Source: Haliscomenobacter sp040401995 (GTDB lineage: Bacteria > Bacteroidota > Bacteroidia > Chitinophagales > Saprospiraceae). From it: a DNA stretch of 64,000 bases. Made by a program: the position numbers and the translations under genes. Every line of letters begins with the position of its first letter. The first letter of the stretch is position 1. This document shows, piece after piece, positions 44,301 through 51,967 of the stretch. The DNA is taken from positions 1 through 64,000 of the forward strand of contig JBBANM010000010.1 in NCBI GenBank assembly GCA_040401995.1. Reading direction: 5' to 3'. Below the pieces are notes generated by a model, which saw nothing but the letters and a program-made list of their open reading frames with translations, had not been told where the DNA came from and did no database searches.

Positions 44301-44559
44301 TGACTGCATTGGATCGGCGGATGGGGGCGATGGTTAGGTTGGCCGTAACGCGGATGATTCCCGACCCCACATTGACATTGATTTGCGTTAAGGCGGTATT
44401 GCTGTTGATACAACCAACCGCCCAGCTCAGGGTTTGCCCGGTATTGGCGGTTGTATTGACCACCACTGGGTTGACCCGTGGGCAGGTTTGGGCAAAAACT
44501 GTGGAAAAACCACCGCACAGCAGACAAAAAGTAAGTAATAGGTGTTTCAAAAACCTCAT
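38368..44559 (-). CDS. Giant SprB-repeat adhesin with T9SS type B sorting domain
   Basis: A 2063-residue surface protein. It has a signal peptide (MRFLKHLLLTFCLLCGGFST); a right-handed parallel beta-helix region at about 30-325 (NGNGAVIDGSQVTTSNGLQI and repeated N-N-x-I motifs); about 18 SprB modules from about residue 330 to 1700, arranged as six repeats of a three-module unit; Ig-like modules (about 1700-1880); a cadherin-like module (ILEDDYYQIAKVQDIAAMNV); and a C-terminal type B sorting domain (GIDIFNRWGDLVYRNADYDN, FLPPGAYYYVLKAFDGD). SprB of Flavobacterium is a gliding adhesin moved along the cell surface; a role in adhesion or gliding is inferred from family. PorP/SprF follows 29 bp later. 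Confidence 0.93.
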   Translation of the reverse strand: MRFLKHLLLTFCLLCGGFSTVFAQTCPRVNPVVVNTTANTGQTLSWAVGCINSNTALTQINVNVGSGIIRVTANLTIAPIRRSNAVINGNGAVIDGSQVTTSNGLQIDAQNVSINSFTIQNFSGAAGIRINTGNDASITGNTLINNLYGIFVARSVANGDIINNFIGVNGTTSAGNSGAGVFIEALVSNPTTPPNLSNNTIANNGVGIDANNTRNVLISTNTMFCNITSGINRATNIAAPVITSAGTTVVRGTATPGALVEVYAVDNGNCIRVACQGRTYLGKTVTATNGQWALFTTGLKVGQNATATQTLSSVNTSEFANCVAAVNLCSNINAAIIKTDVLCNGGATGAATILIGGASSPLRLTWSNGATTASIANLRVGNYDVSITDGNNCTANPSTTINEPAILGLSLQATDETYLGKGDGSVSSNVTGGVAPYAYLWNTGASTPAISNLKPGTYSLTITDDKKCTTKQTVTVKGVDCSGFSTSSTVNKKACNGIADGQATVKAANGVEPYLFQWNNQRSGVSFTDLAAGTYAVTATDARGCVAKTTVLIPEATALGVKINAKNPLCFGDSTGLAIALVSGGDKPYQFQWSNGSKNDTLFKLPIGTYRVLVTDSSFCSITLTATLTQPSALTLTITTTNETQVGKGDGTATPSVTGGVPPYKYKWSNDVVTPNLTGLKTGAYTLIVTDSNRCAISQTIRISSINCDGFIANAVLNKRACTGLSDGQATVSATGGVAPYVFQWSNQRSGDGFKDLAAGSYAITVTDSRGCVATTSITIPLASPLKLQLNVTNPACFGENTGQATGLASGGNAPYLYAWSSGATVAAISQLPIGTYTLVVTDSNACQIKQSVTLTQPTALTLSLTGTNETQVGKGDGTAISTAGGGTAPYQSSWSNNATTANLANLKPGTYSLTVTDANRCSIIQTVTIGSVNCTGMTANVAMNKRVCSGLTDGQATASANGGVAPYVFQWSNQRSGIGFKDLAAGAYSVTATDSRGCTATATVTIPTATALNLQMTGSNPACFGVKTGQALGVVSGGNRPYQYLWSTSATTNSITQLGIGTYTLAVTDSNACEVKNSVTISQPAAIGIILTGTGGTQLGKGDGTAASTVTGGVAPYQYRWSNNTSLVNATGLKPGTYSLTVTDANQCTGVQTVVIGSVSCTGFSAVAVINKRVCSGLNDGQATVNATGGVAPYVFQWSNQRSGASFKDLAAGNYTVTASDSKGCTASISIVVPNAKNLTLQLTTTNPLCFGGTTGQIVGVAGGGNAPYQYSWSNGATTASIVRLPVGTYTLAVTDSNACVIKQTATLTQPTALNIVLNGTNETQLGKGDGTATSMLSGGVAPYQYLWSNGATTANLANLKTGNYSLTVTDANRCTAVQSVIIAGANCTGFSASAVLNKRVCTGLSDGQVTVNATGGVTPYVFQWSNQRNGASFKDLAAGDYAITVSDSKGCTTVVNIKVPVAKALSVQMAGVDPSCFGTNTGQVSANVSGGNTPYQFAWSNGATTTSITQLPSGVYNLAVTDSNRCVVNGSVTLVQPTELKISFTTTNESQPGKKDGTITSAITGGVSPFQVVWSNGAIGANINNLAAGNYSVTLTDAKGCQIKGSATVGGAACSGFAVSATATKGSCSGANDGKAEANAIGGGAPFVFQWSNGKTGSKQVNLKPGIYQVTATDGKGCVAGASVTIVASLRTPRPAYGLIAPDSVCSKSTLTLSVDDLWPNPTTVRYIWELPTGDSVITNTRELRITNASSKNAGDYFVARDSAGCVSLAFGPVIVTVLGVTNGAGIAGRDTTLCTNNGTITLKASLPSKSKGLWIALDGGSISSPTALNPTVGNFKTGANRFVWSLDLGKCAALFADTVTVFLEQKPILEDDYYQIAKVQDIAAMNVLLNDNIEGVQEIKLSILNPPLIGKLEFVPSTKSYRYTAPDEFRGAVEFKYIVCNAKAKCATACDTAGVLVEVFNLPTPTDGLIIEDPGLNGQLIIHGLPGFTQVGIDIFNRWGDLVYRNADYDNGNPWKGTLGNNGRFLPPGAYYYVLKAFDGDKQVGKPQTGVIHLFTKKEN

Positions 44560-44616
44560 AGTATTTAGCTTTGGGATGGGGTACTTAAATTGTAAAGCGT
44601 GAATAACCGCAGCAAT

Positions 44617-47580
44617 TTACTTAATCAAAAAAATAGGCATCTCCCGATCCAATTGTGATCCTGGCATAAAGGGGATTTGATTGGTTGGCGCGTTAGGAAT
44701 GGCGCTTTTCACCAATTGTGGTACCCTTTTTTGCAAAAAATCATACAACTCGCCCAGGCGTAACACGCGGTCGTTGTTGGCATCGGCACGGTAATTGCCT
44801 TCTGGTATCAATTTATTGCTAAAGGCTTCTAACAAGGATTCGGTAAACGCGCCATTTTCCCACAAAGCCGATTCGTATGATTTTTCATCGCTTTGACAAG
44901 AGGCAAGGGTGCTAACTCCAGGAAGGGTTTTGGCCAAATCGATGACCGCTTTGCTCAAGCCGTCGTAGCCGTCTTTGGCCCCACCGCTATGACAAGCATC
45001 CAAGAAAATGATTTTTTTGCACTTGATGCCATCCAAAATGTCCAAAATGTCGCTTTTGAAGTCGATGCAAAGGTTGTCGTACTTGGGATTGTAACCCGTT
45101 TGCAGGATTTTGAAGCGATTTTCCACGATTTTTCCATGCGAAGAAATAAATAGGATCAACACGTCATTGGCCTTGATCTGCCCATCTTTCCATTGATAAC
45201 TCAGATCGTACAAAGCCTGCTTAAATCCGGTTAAATTAGATGCCTCCGCATCGGTAGTTTCAGTTACAAACACTTGAGGGTACAGTTTATCAGTTCCTAC
45301 CTGTCCGCGGAAAGCACTGGCGAAGTCGTGTGCATCCTTGCTGGTGTACTTCAAATCGTTGTGCTGAGGGCCGATGGCGAGGATGTGTAAATTGGCACGT
45401 TCAGGAGCGTATTCGATAAAAATGGGTTTGGAAATTTGATCATCCACCACCACTTCAAACTTAGATTCGCCTACGCCCAACTGGGTTTTTCTTTTGAAGG
45501 TATAGGTATATTCCTGTTGCTCCTGTTTTACGGCCGAAAGATCCGTTTCGTCAAATTTGGAGCCTTCCACTTCCACCCCATTGACCCGCAATTTGAAATT
45601 TTTGGTAGTCAAAGGTTTGGGCGACACGACCGTCATTTTGAACTCAAACTGGTTGTTGTCTTTTTTGAATTTATTGGTGCCCACTTCATGCGGTGCGGGA
45701 TCCGTCCAGATCATGATGGGGCCATTAGAAGCCAAGGTGGCTTTGCCGCCCGCCTGCCACTCCAAGGTTTTGCGGAGCTTTTCCGTTGCGCCTTCTCTCG
45801 CTACAAAAACGATATTGGCCAAAGGATCGCGGAATTGAGCCGTTTTTTGGAAACTAAACCTTACTTCGCGTTTGCTGTGCGCCGCCACCACGCCGAGAGG
45901 TACGCTGGATGGCCCAACTGGTTGAATTCCCGCCGGACAATTGATCAATGCATCGGTGGGTTGGGTGCTAAAATCTCCGGTGTTTTCCAATTGTACGGTA
46001 AGGGTCACCTCATCCGAGCGGGTGCTGGGGGCAAAATTAAATCCGACGATTTGCAAGCTTGCCGCTGCTGGCATACGGGTGATTACCTTCGTTTCGATGC
46101 TTTGCAAGTTTTTTGACCCCGCATACACGGTTAATCCGAGCAGGTTTTCGGCGTCTTTCAAGCCTTTTTTTGCTTTAACTGGAATGCGAATCCATTTAGA
46201 GCCGCGGTTGTTCAGATAACCAGCGTAATTGGCCGTCCAGGCTTCAAAATTCTGGTTGCCGGAACGGTCGTCCAATTCAACCCGCAGATCCGCGAGGTTG
46301 ACACCCGAGTTGTTGTCGATCCGAAAAGTGAGATAAGTATTTTCACCAGGTGTAAGGGATTTACCATCCGCAGAAGCCAGTTTTACATCCGATAAAACCA
46401 CGGGAATCTGATCCCGCATGGCTATTTCCTGGCGCAAGGGATCGATCAAGCGAAACAACCAGCCGTCTTCGCCAGCCGCCCCAAATGATGTGGTGCTACC
46501 CGAAACCACCACGGTGCCATCATGGAGTAAAGTTGCCTGACCAGCAGAGTCGTCGTTGCCATCCCCGTAATACGTTTGCCAACGCAACTCGCCGCCCGAG
46601 CTCACCCGCACCACGTAAGCCTTCGATTTACGGGCGCCACTGCGGTAGGAACGGCTCATCCCCACCAGCGTAAAACTGCCGTCTTCCAATTGCACCACGC
46701 CATTGGCCAAATCCATATCCGAGCCGCCATAGGTTTTGTCCCACAGCAAAGAACCATCCCGACTAGCACTGATCAACCAGGCATCCAGATCGCCAGCGCC
46801 TTTGGAGCGCGTCAAACCCGCAATCACAAATCCGCCTTCTAGGGTAGCAGTCAAGCCCAGCGACTCTTCCCAGTCCTTGCCGCCAAAGGTTTTGCTCCAG
46901 CGTTTTTCCCCTTTCAATGAAGTTTTGAGCAAAAAAACATCGCCGCCTTTTTTCACATTTCCCGTCAGAACCAGATCGCTTCCGGCAGTTGCTAAGCCGC
47001 TGGCCGCGCCAAATTCGCCGACGCCCACGAGCCCTTCGGTGGTAATTTTTCCGTTTTGCCAGCTACCAACCCAGATATCCCCTTCTTTCTGACCATTTTT
47101 GATACCTGAAAAAACGATGCTACCGTTTTCAGCAATAGCGATGTGTGAAAATTCATCCAATCCAGTATCACCATAGACCCATTCGCCCAATTTAACACCG
47201 TTGATGTCAAGCAGTACGCACCAGGCATCCCGACCGCCCTTACCCAGCGATTCGGTATAACCCGCCAGCAAAAAGTTGCCTTCAAAGGTCTGTGCAACAT
47301 CATAAAAAACATCGTCTTTGGCGCCGCCGAAACGTAATTCCTTGATCACGTTTCCGGTACTAAAATCGGTGATTACCAGGTAACCATCTTTTCCGCCCGC
47401 CGTTTTAGAATTGGCTTCGCCGACCGCAAAGAGGTTGCCATTGGTGGCTTCCAAGCAGCGGAAAAAAATCTCTTTTCCGCTACCACCGCCGTATACTTTA
47501 TTCCAATCCAATCGGAGATCTTGTGCAAATGAAGGGGAGCTTGCCAAAAGCAAGAAGAACATGTAGAGCAACTTGTTCAT
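44617..47580 (-). CDS. Secreted caspase-family protease with beta-propeller and CARDB-like domains
   Basis: A 987-residue exported protein starting at 47580 (MNKLLYMFFLLLASSPSFAQ). About residues 25-390 form a propeller of repeats such as GGSDMDLANGVVQLEDGSFT, LVGMSRS and GWLFRLID. Ig-like or CARDB-like domains occupy about 400-720. The C-terminal caspase-like (peptidase C14) domain starts near HILAIGPQHNDLKYTSKDAH and carries the catalytic dyad H815 in LFISSHGKIV and C863 in FLDACHSGG. An EF-hand-like loop (DANNDRVLRLGEL) follows near the C-terminus. It lies between the adhesin and papain-like genes. The combination suggests a regulated extracellular or periplasmic protease. Confidence 0.9.
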   Translation of the reverse strand: MNKLLYMFFLLLASSPSFAQDLRLDWNKVYGGGSGKEIFFRCLEATNGNLFAVGEANSKTAGGKDGYLVITDFSTGNVIKELRFGGAKDDVFYDVAQTFEGNFLLAGYTESLGKGGRDAWCVLLDINGVKLGEWVYGDTGLDEFSHIAIAENGSIVFSGIKNGQKEGDIWVGSWQNGKITTEGLVGVGEFGAASGLATAGSDLVLTGNVKKGGDVFLLKTSLKGEKRWSKTFGGKDWEESLGLTATLEGGFVIAGLTRSKGAGDLDAWLISASRDGSLLWDKTYGGSDMDLANGVVQLEDGSFTLVGMSRSYRSGARKSKAYVVRVSSGGELRWQTYYGDGNDDSAGQATLLHDGTVVVSGSTTSFGAAGEDGWLFRLIDPLRQEIAMRDQIPVVLSDVKLASADGKSLTPGENTYLTFRIDNNSGVNLADLRVELDDRSGNQNFEAWTANYAGYLNNRGSKWIRIPVKAKKGLKDAENLLGLTVYAGSKNLQSIETKVITRMPAAASLQIVGFNFAPSTRSDEVTLTVQLENTGDFSTQPTDALINCPAGIQPVGPSSVPLGVVAAHSKREVRFSFQKTAQFRDPLANIVFVAREGATEKLRKTLEWQAGGKATLASNGPIMIWTDPAPHEVGTNKFKKDNNQFEFKMTVVSPKPLTTKNFKLRVNGVEVEGSKFDETDLSAVKQEQQEYTYTFKRKTQLGVGESKFEVVVDDQISKPIFIEYAPERANLHILAIGPQHNDLKYTSKDAHDFASAFRGQVGTDKLYPQVFVTETTDAEASNLTGFKQALYDLSYQWKDGQIKANDVLILFISSHGKIVENRFKILQTGYNPKYDNLCIDFKSDILDILDGIKCKKIIFLDACHSGGAKDGYDGLSKAVIDLAKTLPGVSTLASCQSDEKSYESALWENGAFTESLLEAFSNKLIPEGNYRADANNDRVLRLGELYDFLQKRVPQLVKSAIPNAPTNQIPFMPGSQLDREMPIFLIK

Positions 47581-47611
47581 GAAATTGGGTTTTGTTGGTA
47601 TTTTCTGAAAA

Positions 47612-47775
47612 CTTAGTGATGGTTCAGCATAAATTAAAATTTTCAACTTGATCTTTTGAATTTCAACTTCCTTATTTTTTCGTTACAATGCGCTGCATTG
47701 CGCCTTAAAAATAAGTCGCTGAAATCCAAAATCTCGGCGTTGAATTCTCTCAATTTATACTGACCCATCACTTAA
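47612..47775. repeat. Long palindromic dispersed element, P family copy 5 (diverged)
   Basis: A 164-bp imperfect palindrome of the same length and design as the other P-family copies. The left end is CTTAGTGATGGTTCAGCATA; the right end in reverse is TTAAGTGATGGGTCAGTATA. The core is CGTTACAATGCGCTGCATTG. The arms have diverged strongly from copies 2-4 while remaining complementary to each other, implying selection or replication of the palindrome as a unit. It lies in the 270-bp gap between the caspase and papain-like genes. Confidence 0.75.
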
Positions 47776-47850
47776 CGAACTAGGATGCAAAATACGTCTA
47801 AAGAACGATTAAACAATTACTTATCGGTTGGAATGGTTTATTTTGAATCG

Positions 47851-49341
47851 TTAATCCGGCGCATTAGCATTCACTTCAAGCACCAGGGGTACCATATAGC
47901 CATCACTGCGGGTATTGGCCATAAACTGCATTTGTTGGGGATGAAATCGAATATCTGCCGGGGGGATGGCATGTCGATTCAGGGCTTGCAGCAAAAAAGT
48001 GTAAAAATCGCCCTGGTATTGGGTTAAAATCGTTCCCAGGCTTTCAAGATTATGGATTGGTTTTTTAGAATACAACACTATGAGTCGCTCCGTGCCTTGC
48101 TGGGTAATTTTGAGCGCCTTATTGGGTCCGGGTACGATCAGTAAAGCATTGCCAGGTAAAATTAAGCCGCTTTCTTTGGCAGTGCGGGCACGGGCATCGT
48201 TGTTCTCTGGTCGTGGAAAATGAACTTTGAATTGTCGCTGTGCATCCAAACTCATCACATACAAGTATTCCTCCTGTACCTCCGTTTTGACCAACAATTG
48301 AAACAACTGTCCGATGGGCCAATTTTTTTTCTTCAACTCATAAAAGCGCCCATTAAACGCCACGCTATCCTCTTGGAAACTGGGCGATCCTACCGCATAA
48401 CCCTCCAAATGTTGGAAAGTAAAAGCGCCCCCCGCCTGCGTCATTGGGCGCGCGGCCAGGGGGCGTTCAATTGGGTTATAGGCGCCAGGGCCAGTAGCAG
48501 CCCCGGTCAATTGAATGATATAAGCGTATTTACAAAATTGGGCAAAATACTCGTATTTAATCCAGATGTAGCCTTCCTCGCCCCACTCTTTACCCCAGCT
48601 GTTGAACAAACGGAAAGCGCCTTGCAGGTCATCGTAACCCACCACCACCAGCGCATGACCGCCCGCGGGAGCAGTATTGCCGTTTTCAGGCCACCAGTAA
48701 CGCGCTTTAGGCAGTTGGTAAAAATTGCGGCGCACATTTAAGCCAACGATGACCACTTTTTTTCCGGCCAAAGCCATTTTGGTTTGTTCGACCTTGCTGG
48801 TAAAAGAAGCATCGGATTCAAAAAGCGCCAGGTAATCACTGACGGCATAGCGTTTGGCATCTGCCAATTGCGGGTTGTTGGGCATTTTTTCGCAATCATT
48901 CACATCAAAGTCGAATTCGCGCGCCAAACAATCGCCTTTTTCCCGCAAAAAACGCAGTGCATCGCTCAGTTTAGCCCCTTTGGCGCAATCCGCTTTCACC
49001 TGATTGAACACAAACAAAGCCGAATGCGCGTACTCGGTAATCAAGCGCCGATCGGTACAATTGTTGTAAATGGCGCGTTGGATGCTCATGGCGGCATAAC
49101 CAGTGGCCCAACCCACACAAGAATAGATATCGCCCTGGTGGCGAACTTCCGGACAGTAAGCTTCCAAACTTACTTTCACCGGCAAGTTAGCCTTGATACC
49201 CGGGTGCGCGCTGATGCGCGGAATAGTGTCGTAGGTAGCGTCTTCGAGGATCAACCCGGCGGGAAATTCGGATTGAGCTTGCGCTGCGCGGACTGCAAAC
49301 AACAGCAGCCCGACACAACAACAGCGGATTAAGCGTGACAT
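47851..49341 (-). CDS. Exported papain-like (C1A) cysteine protease
   Basis: A 496-residue exported protein with signal peptide MSRLIRCCCVGLLLFAVRAA. The papain fold catalytic residues are visible: Q69 and C75 in RHQGDIYSCVGWATGYA, H229 in GGHALVVVGYDDL, and N247 in RLFNSWGKEWGEEGYIWIKY. There is no recognisable inhibitor propeptide. A long C-terminal extension of about 215 residues after the protease domain is of unknown fold. It lies 30 bp after the Asn/Pro-rich gene and upstream of the caspase-like gene on the same strand. Extracellular location is inferred from the signal peptide. Confidence 0.9.
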   Translation of the reverse strand: MSRLIRCCCVGLLLFAVRAAQAQSEFPAGLILEDATYDTIPRISAHPGIKANLPVKVSLEAYCPEVRHQGDIYSCVGWATGYAAMSIQRAIYNNCTDRRLITEYAHSALFVFNQVKADCAKGAKLSDALRFLREKGDCLAREFDFDVNDCEKMPNNPQLADAKRYAVSDYLALFESDASFTSKVEQTKMALAGKKVVIVGLNVRRNFYQLPKARYWWPENGNTAPAGGHALVVVGYDDLQGAFRLFNSWGKEWGEEGYIWIKYEYFAQFCKYAYIIQLTGAATGPGAYNPIERPLAARPMTQAGGAFTFQHLEGYAVGSPSFQEDSVAFNGRFYELKKKNWPIGQLFQLLVKTEVQEEYLYVMSLDAQRQFKVHFPRPENNDARARTAKESGLILPGNALLIVPGPNKALKITQQGTERLIVLYSKKPIHNLESLGTILTQYQGDFYTFLLQALNRHAIPPADIRFHPQQMQFMANTRSDGYMVPLVLEVNANAPD

Positions 49342-49371
49342 GGGTTTGTGTTTTAAGGTAGAAAACGAATA

Positions 49372-50481
49372 CTAGTTATTGCGGGGTTCTTCTTTTTTCA
49401 CGGGTATCACCGCTTTAGGATCAACACCCGGTGTTTTTCCCGGCGTAACCGGAGATTGTCTTTTCTTATTCAGCGGCAAATTCCCTCCGGGGTATTGAAA
49501 CGCGTCGCCATTCTTGACTTGGTTGGTATCCACTGGCGGCGTCAGGAAGGAGTCGACCGGTGGTGAAGTAGTCCCCGAGCCATTGGGGTTATTGGCATTG
49601 GGGTCATTGTTGTTCCAAACGGGCGGGGTTGTTGGCGGCGTTGTTGGGGGCGTAGTCTGGTTGTAATTACCATAAGGATTATTCGCGTTCGGATCATAAG
49701 GATTAGGCGTAGAATTGTAGGGATTCGGGTTGGCATTGTAGTTGCCGTAAGGGTTATTAGGATTGTACTGGTTTCTATTCAGCTGATTGTTCCACTGATC
49801 ATAATTGAGGGTGGGCATATCAGGCGTTATCGTATTTTGCTGCGGATTCTGATTGTACTGGATGTAATCCGAGTAATGGTCTTGCGCGCCATCACCAGCA
49901 ACAATTTCGTTCCAAAAACGCCAGCGGTGCGGTTTAATCAGGAATTGATTCAAGTGATCTTCGGTATACAAACGCGCCTCGCGGTGCATTTGACGAAAAT
50001 AATTGGCAAGCCCTTTGGTGAGGTTGATCATCTCTGATACAATGAACAGCAAAGGGCTACCGGCCAGTTGCTCGCCAGCGGCATCCATCAGCGCCTGTTT
50101 GTAATGCGAGGCATAAAATTCGCTCAATTCCGCCAGTCGCAATTTCAAACCATCCGAATACATATCCGGCATGGCATCGATCGATTTGAGTTTTTTGGCG
50201 TCCAGAAAATCTTGTTTGATCATCTCCAACATCTTATTGGCGCGCTGGGCAGTCTGGTTGTAAGCCGTACGGATGCGCACTACATCAGCGGGTTTGAGTT
50301 GTGTTTCGCGGGCAATGATATCGGCAGCCGTGCTTTCCCCATCAATTTTCAAATCATTGAATTTGAGCATAAACTCGGTATTGAGGAAAGTACTCAATGC
50401 CGGAGCTATTTTTTTATTGGGTTGTGCGCTCAGGGTGATTCCAAAGAGCAACAAGATGGCAAATGTGCAAAAGTTTTTCAT
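49372..50481 (-). CDS. Exported protein with Asn/Pro/Tyr-rich low-complexity region
   Basis: A 369-residue protein. I start at 50481 (MKNFCTFAILLLFGITLSAQ, signal peptide), not at the longer frame to 50586 which begins in a hairpin. Residues about 25-200 form a helical domain (ARETQLKPADVVRIRTAYNQ, QDFLDAKKLKSIDAMPDMYS). Residues about 225-330 are low-complexity repeats of N-P-Y / N-P-N (NPYGNYNANPNPYNSTPNPY). The C-terminus is Pro/Lys-rich. No family is recognised. It is the first gene of the minus-strand unit leading to proteases, adhesin and PorP/SprF, and a terminator-like hairpin lies in its leader. Confidence 0.75.
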   Translation of the reverse strand: MKNFCTFAILLLFGITLSAQPNKKIAPALSTFLNTEFMLKFNDLKIDGESTAADIIARETQLKPADVVRIRTAYNQTAQRANKMLEMIKQDFLDAKKLKSIDAMPDMYSDGLKLRLAELSEFYASHYKQALMDAAGEQLAGSPLLFIVSEMINLTKGLANYFRQMHREARLYTEDHLNQFLIKPHRWRFWNEIVAGDGAQDHYSDYIQYNQNPQQNTITPDMPTLNYDQWNNQLNRNQYNPNNPYGNYNANPNPYNSTPNPYDPNANNPYGNYNQTTPPTTPPTTPPVWNNNDPNANNPNGSGTTSPPVDSFLTPPVDTNQVKNGDAFQYPGGNLPLNKKRQSPVTPGKTPGVDPKAVIPVKKEEPRNN

Positions 50482-50552
50482 GATGGCGTTTTGGTAAAGG
50501 TGTCGGAAGCTGAAAAAACGTTCCAGTTTTTTGGCAAAAAAAATGAGCGGAT

Positions 50553-50582
50553 AAAAAAAGCCCCGGAGTTTTTCTCCAGGGC
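50553..50582 (-). terminator. Terminator-like hairpin in the leader of the protease/adhesin unit
   Basis: On the minus strand, GCCCTGGAG (50582-50574) pairs with CTCCGGGGC (50568-50560), followed by a run of seven T residues (50559-50553). It lies about 72 bases before the start codon at 50481. No minus-strand gene ends upstream of it in the window, so it looks like an attenuator or a barrier to antisense reading from the cas side. Confidence 0.55.
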
Positions 50583-50653
50583 ACAATTAAGGTTGATTCA
50601 CGCTATCATAAAAACATTCCAGATACATGGGGGAGGTTGGTGGCGGTAACCCC

Positions 50654-50798
50654 AAACCTACCAGGTCTTCGAGACCTGGTAGGTTTATAACGATTTACAG
50701 AAGTACCCCCAACCTATCAGGTCTTCAAGACCTAGTAGGTTTATAACGATTTTCAGGAGTAAACCCAACCTACCAGGTCTTCGGGACCTGGTAGGTTT
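50654..50798. repeat. Three tandem copies of a covarying palindrome
   Basis: Palindromes at 50654-50686, about 50710-50742 and about 50766-50798 repeat with a period of 56-57 bases. The arms read AAACCTACCAGGTCT / AGACCTGGTAGGTTT, the same as the MITE core except for a paired change (TTCC to TACC with GGAA to GGTA). The middle copy has lost some pairing. They occupy part of the 527-bp gap (50482-51008) between divergent genes; apart from these and the hairpin at 50553-50582 I see nothing else in it. Confidence 0.8.
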
Positions 50799-51008
50799 AC
50801 AGCCCGGTTTAACTCAGATGAAAACGAACAAGTCCTGTCCCGCTTTGAGACCAACATGAAGATGTGTTTGAAAGAAAAAAAGCGTTCCAAAAAAGGCAAA
50901 AAAAATGCCAAGCATTGAAAAAAAACTTGCAATAAGTTAAATAAAACAACTATATTACCAAAGCAATTTAAAGCCTTTACTGGCGCTGTAAACTTAAATC
51001 GATGCCCC

Positions 51009-51905
51009 ATGGCCGCTCAACCCAAGTTGAAACGACTCCTAGAGATGATGGAACTCCTGCGCCCGCCGGGGATTTCCCTCCATCGTTTTGCTGCACATTT
51101 TGAGGTTTCTAAACGTACTGCAGAGCGGTATGTACAGTTGTTTGAGGAGGCGGGGTTGTGTTGCGAAAAAGATGCCACTGGGCGATATTTCTTGTTTGAA
51201 CCATTTAGCAATAGTGTCAATGTACGTTTGAGCTCGGACGAGGCCGTCTTTTTGAGCGATCTATTGCTTTCATCAGCCCCTGATCACCCCCTATCTGAAG
51301 TCATTCAGCTAAAACTATATTTCCGCTCTAATTCAGGCAGCAAAGTAAAAAATGTATTCCGGAGAGGTGTGCCCCAAGTGGTAGAAACCCTGCTAGATGC
51401 CATGCGTGCTGGTTTGCAAGTAGAGGTAAATGCCTATTATTCGGCTATCGGCGGAAAGTCGATTGCCCGCATTATCGAACCGCTTGAATTCACTGATAAC
51501 TACCGTTACTTACTTGGCTACGAGGCTACGGATGATCGAATAGTCAACCTAAAAGTAGATCGCATTGCTGAAGTAAAAATCCGTTCCGAAAAATGCAAAA
51601 AAAAGCCTGATTGTATCAAGGGCGTAGATGTCTTTCATATTGCCGAAAACGAAGAAAGGCATCAAGTAAGCCTACGCCTGAATTCATTGGCTTATCGGCT
51701 GCTTTTAGAAGAATACCCGCAAACGGAAAATTTGATCCACCCTTGTGAAGATCCAGATTTTCCATTTCTGTTTAGCACAACTGTCTATAATTTCCTACCC
51801 TTAGGCCGATTTTGCTTAGGGTTGCCTGGTGCAGTACACATTGAAAGTCCGCCTGAATTCATCGACTATTTGCGAAATAAAACACGCAAACATACTTGGC
51901 AATGA
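51009..51905 (+). CDS. WYL-domain transcriptional regulator
   Basis: A 298-residue regulator. The N-terminal helix-turn-helix (about 8-50: LLEMMELLRPPGISLHRFAA, VSKRTAERYVQLFEEAGLC) is of the DeoR type. The central WYL domain (about 130-200) includes YYSAIGGKSIARIIEPLEFT, YRYLLGYEATDDRIVNLKVD and RIAEVKI. The C-terminal extension at about 215-298 fits the WCX region. WYL regulators are often linked to CRISPR-Cas and other defence loci and can bind nucleic-acid ligands. It lies 157 bp before the cas operon on the same strand. Confidence 0.88.
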   Translation: MAAQPKLKRLLEMMELLRPPGISLHRFAAHFEVSKRTAERYVQLFEEAGLCCEKDATGRYFLFEPFSNSVNVRLSSDEAVFLSDLLLSSAPDHPLSEVIQLKLYFRSNSGSKVKNVFRRGVPQVVETLLDAMRAGLQVEVNAYYSAIGGKSIARIIEPLEFTDNYRYLLGYEATDDRIVNLKVDRIAEVKIRSEKCKKKPDCIKGVDVFHIAENEERHQVSLRLNSLAYRLLLEEYPQTENLIHPCEDPDFPFLFSTTVYNFLPLGRFCLGLPGAVHIESPPEFIDYLRNKTRKHTWQ

Positions 51906-51910
51906 AAAAC

Positions 51911-51927
51911 GCGACACAAGTTGTCGC
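51911..51927. promoter_or_regulatory. Inverted repeat, possible operator
   Basis: GCGACACAAGTTGTCGC with 6-bp arms GCGACA/TGTCGC, just after the WYL stop codon and about 135 bases before the cas operon. An operator for the WYL regulator is one possibility, without other support. Confidence 0.3.
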
Positions 51928-51967
51928 AGAGATGCCTGTAATATTGTAGTATCAAAAAAAGCAACTT

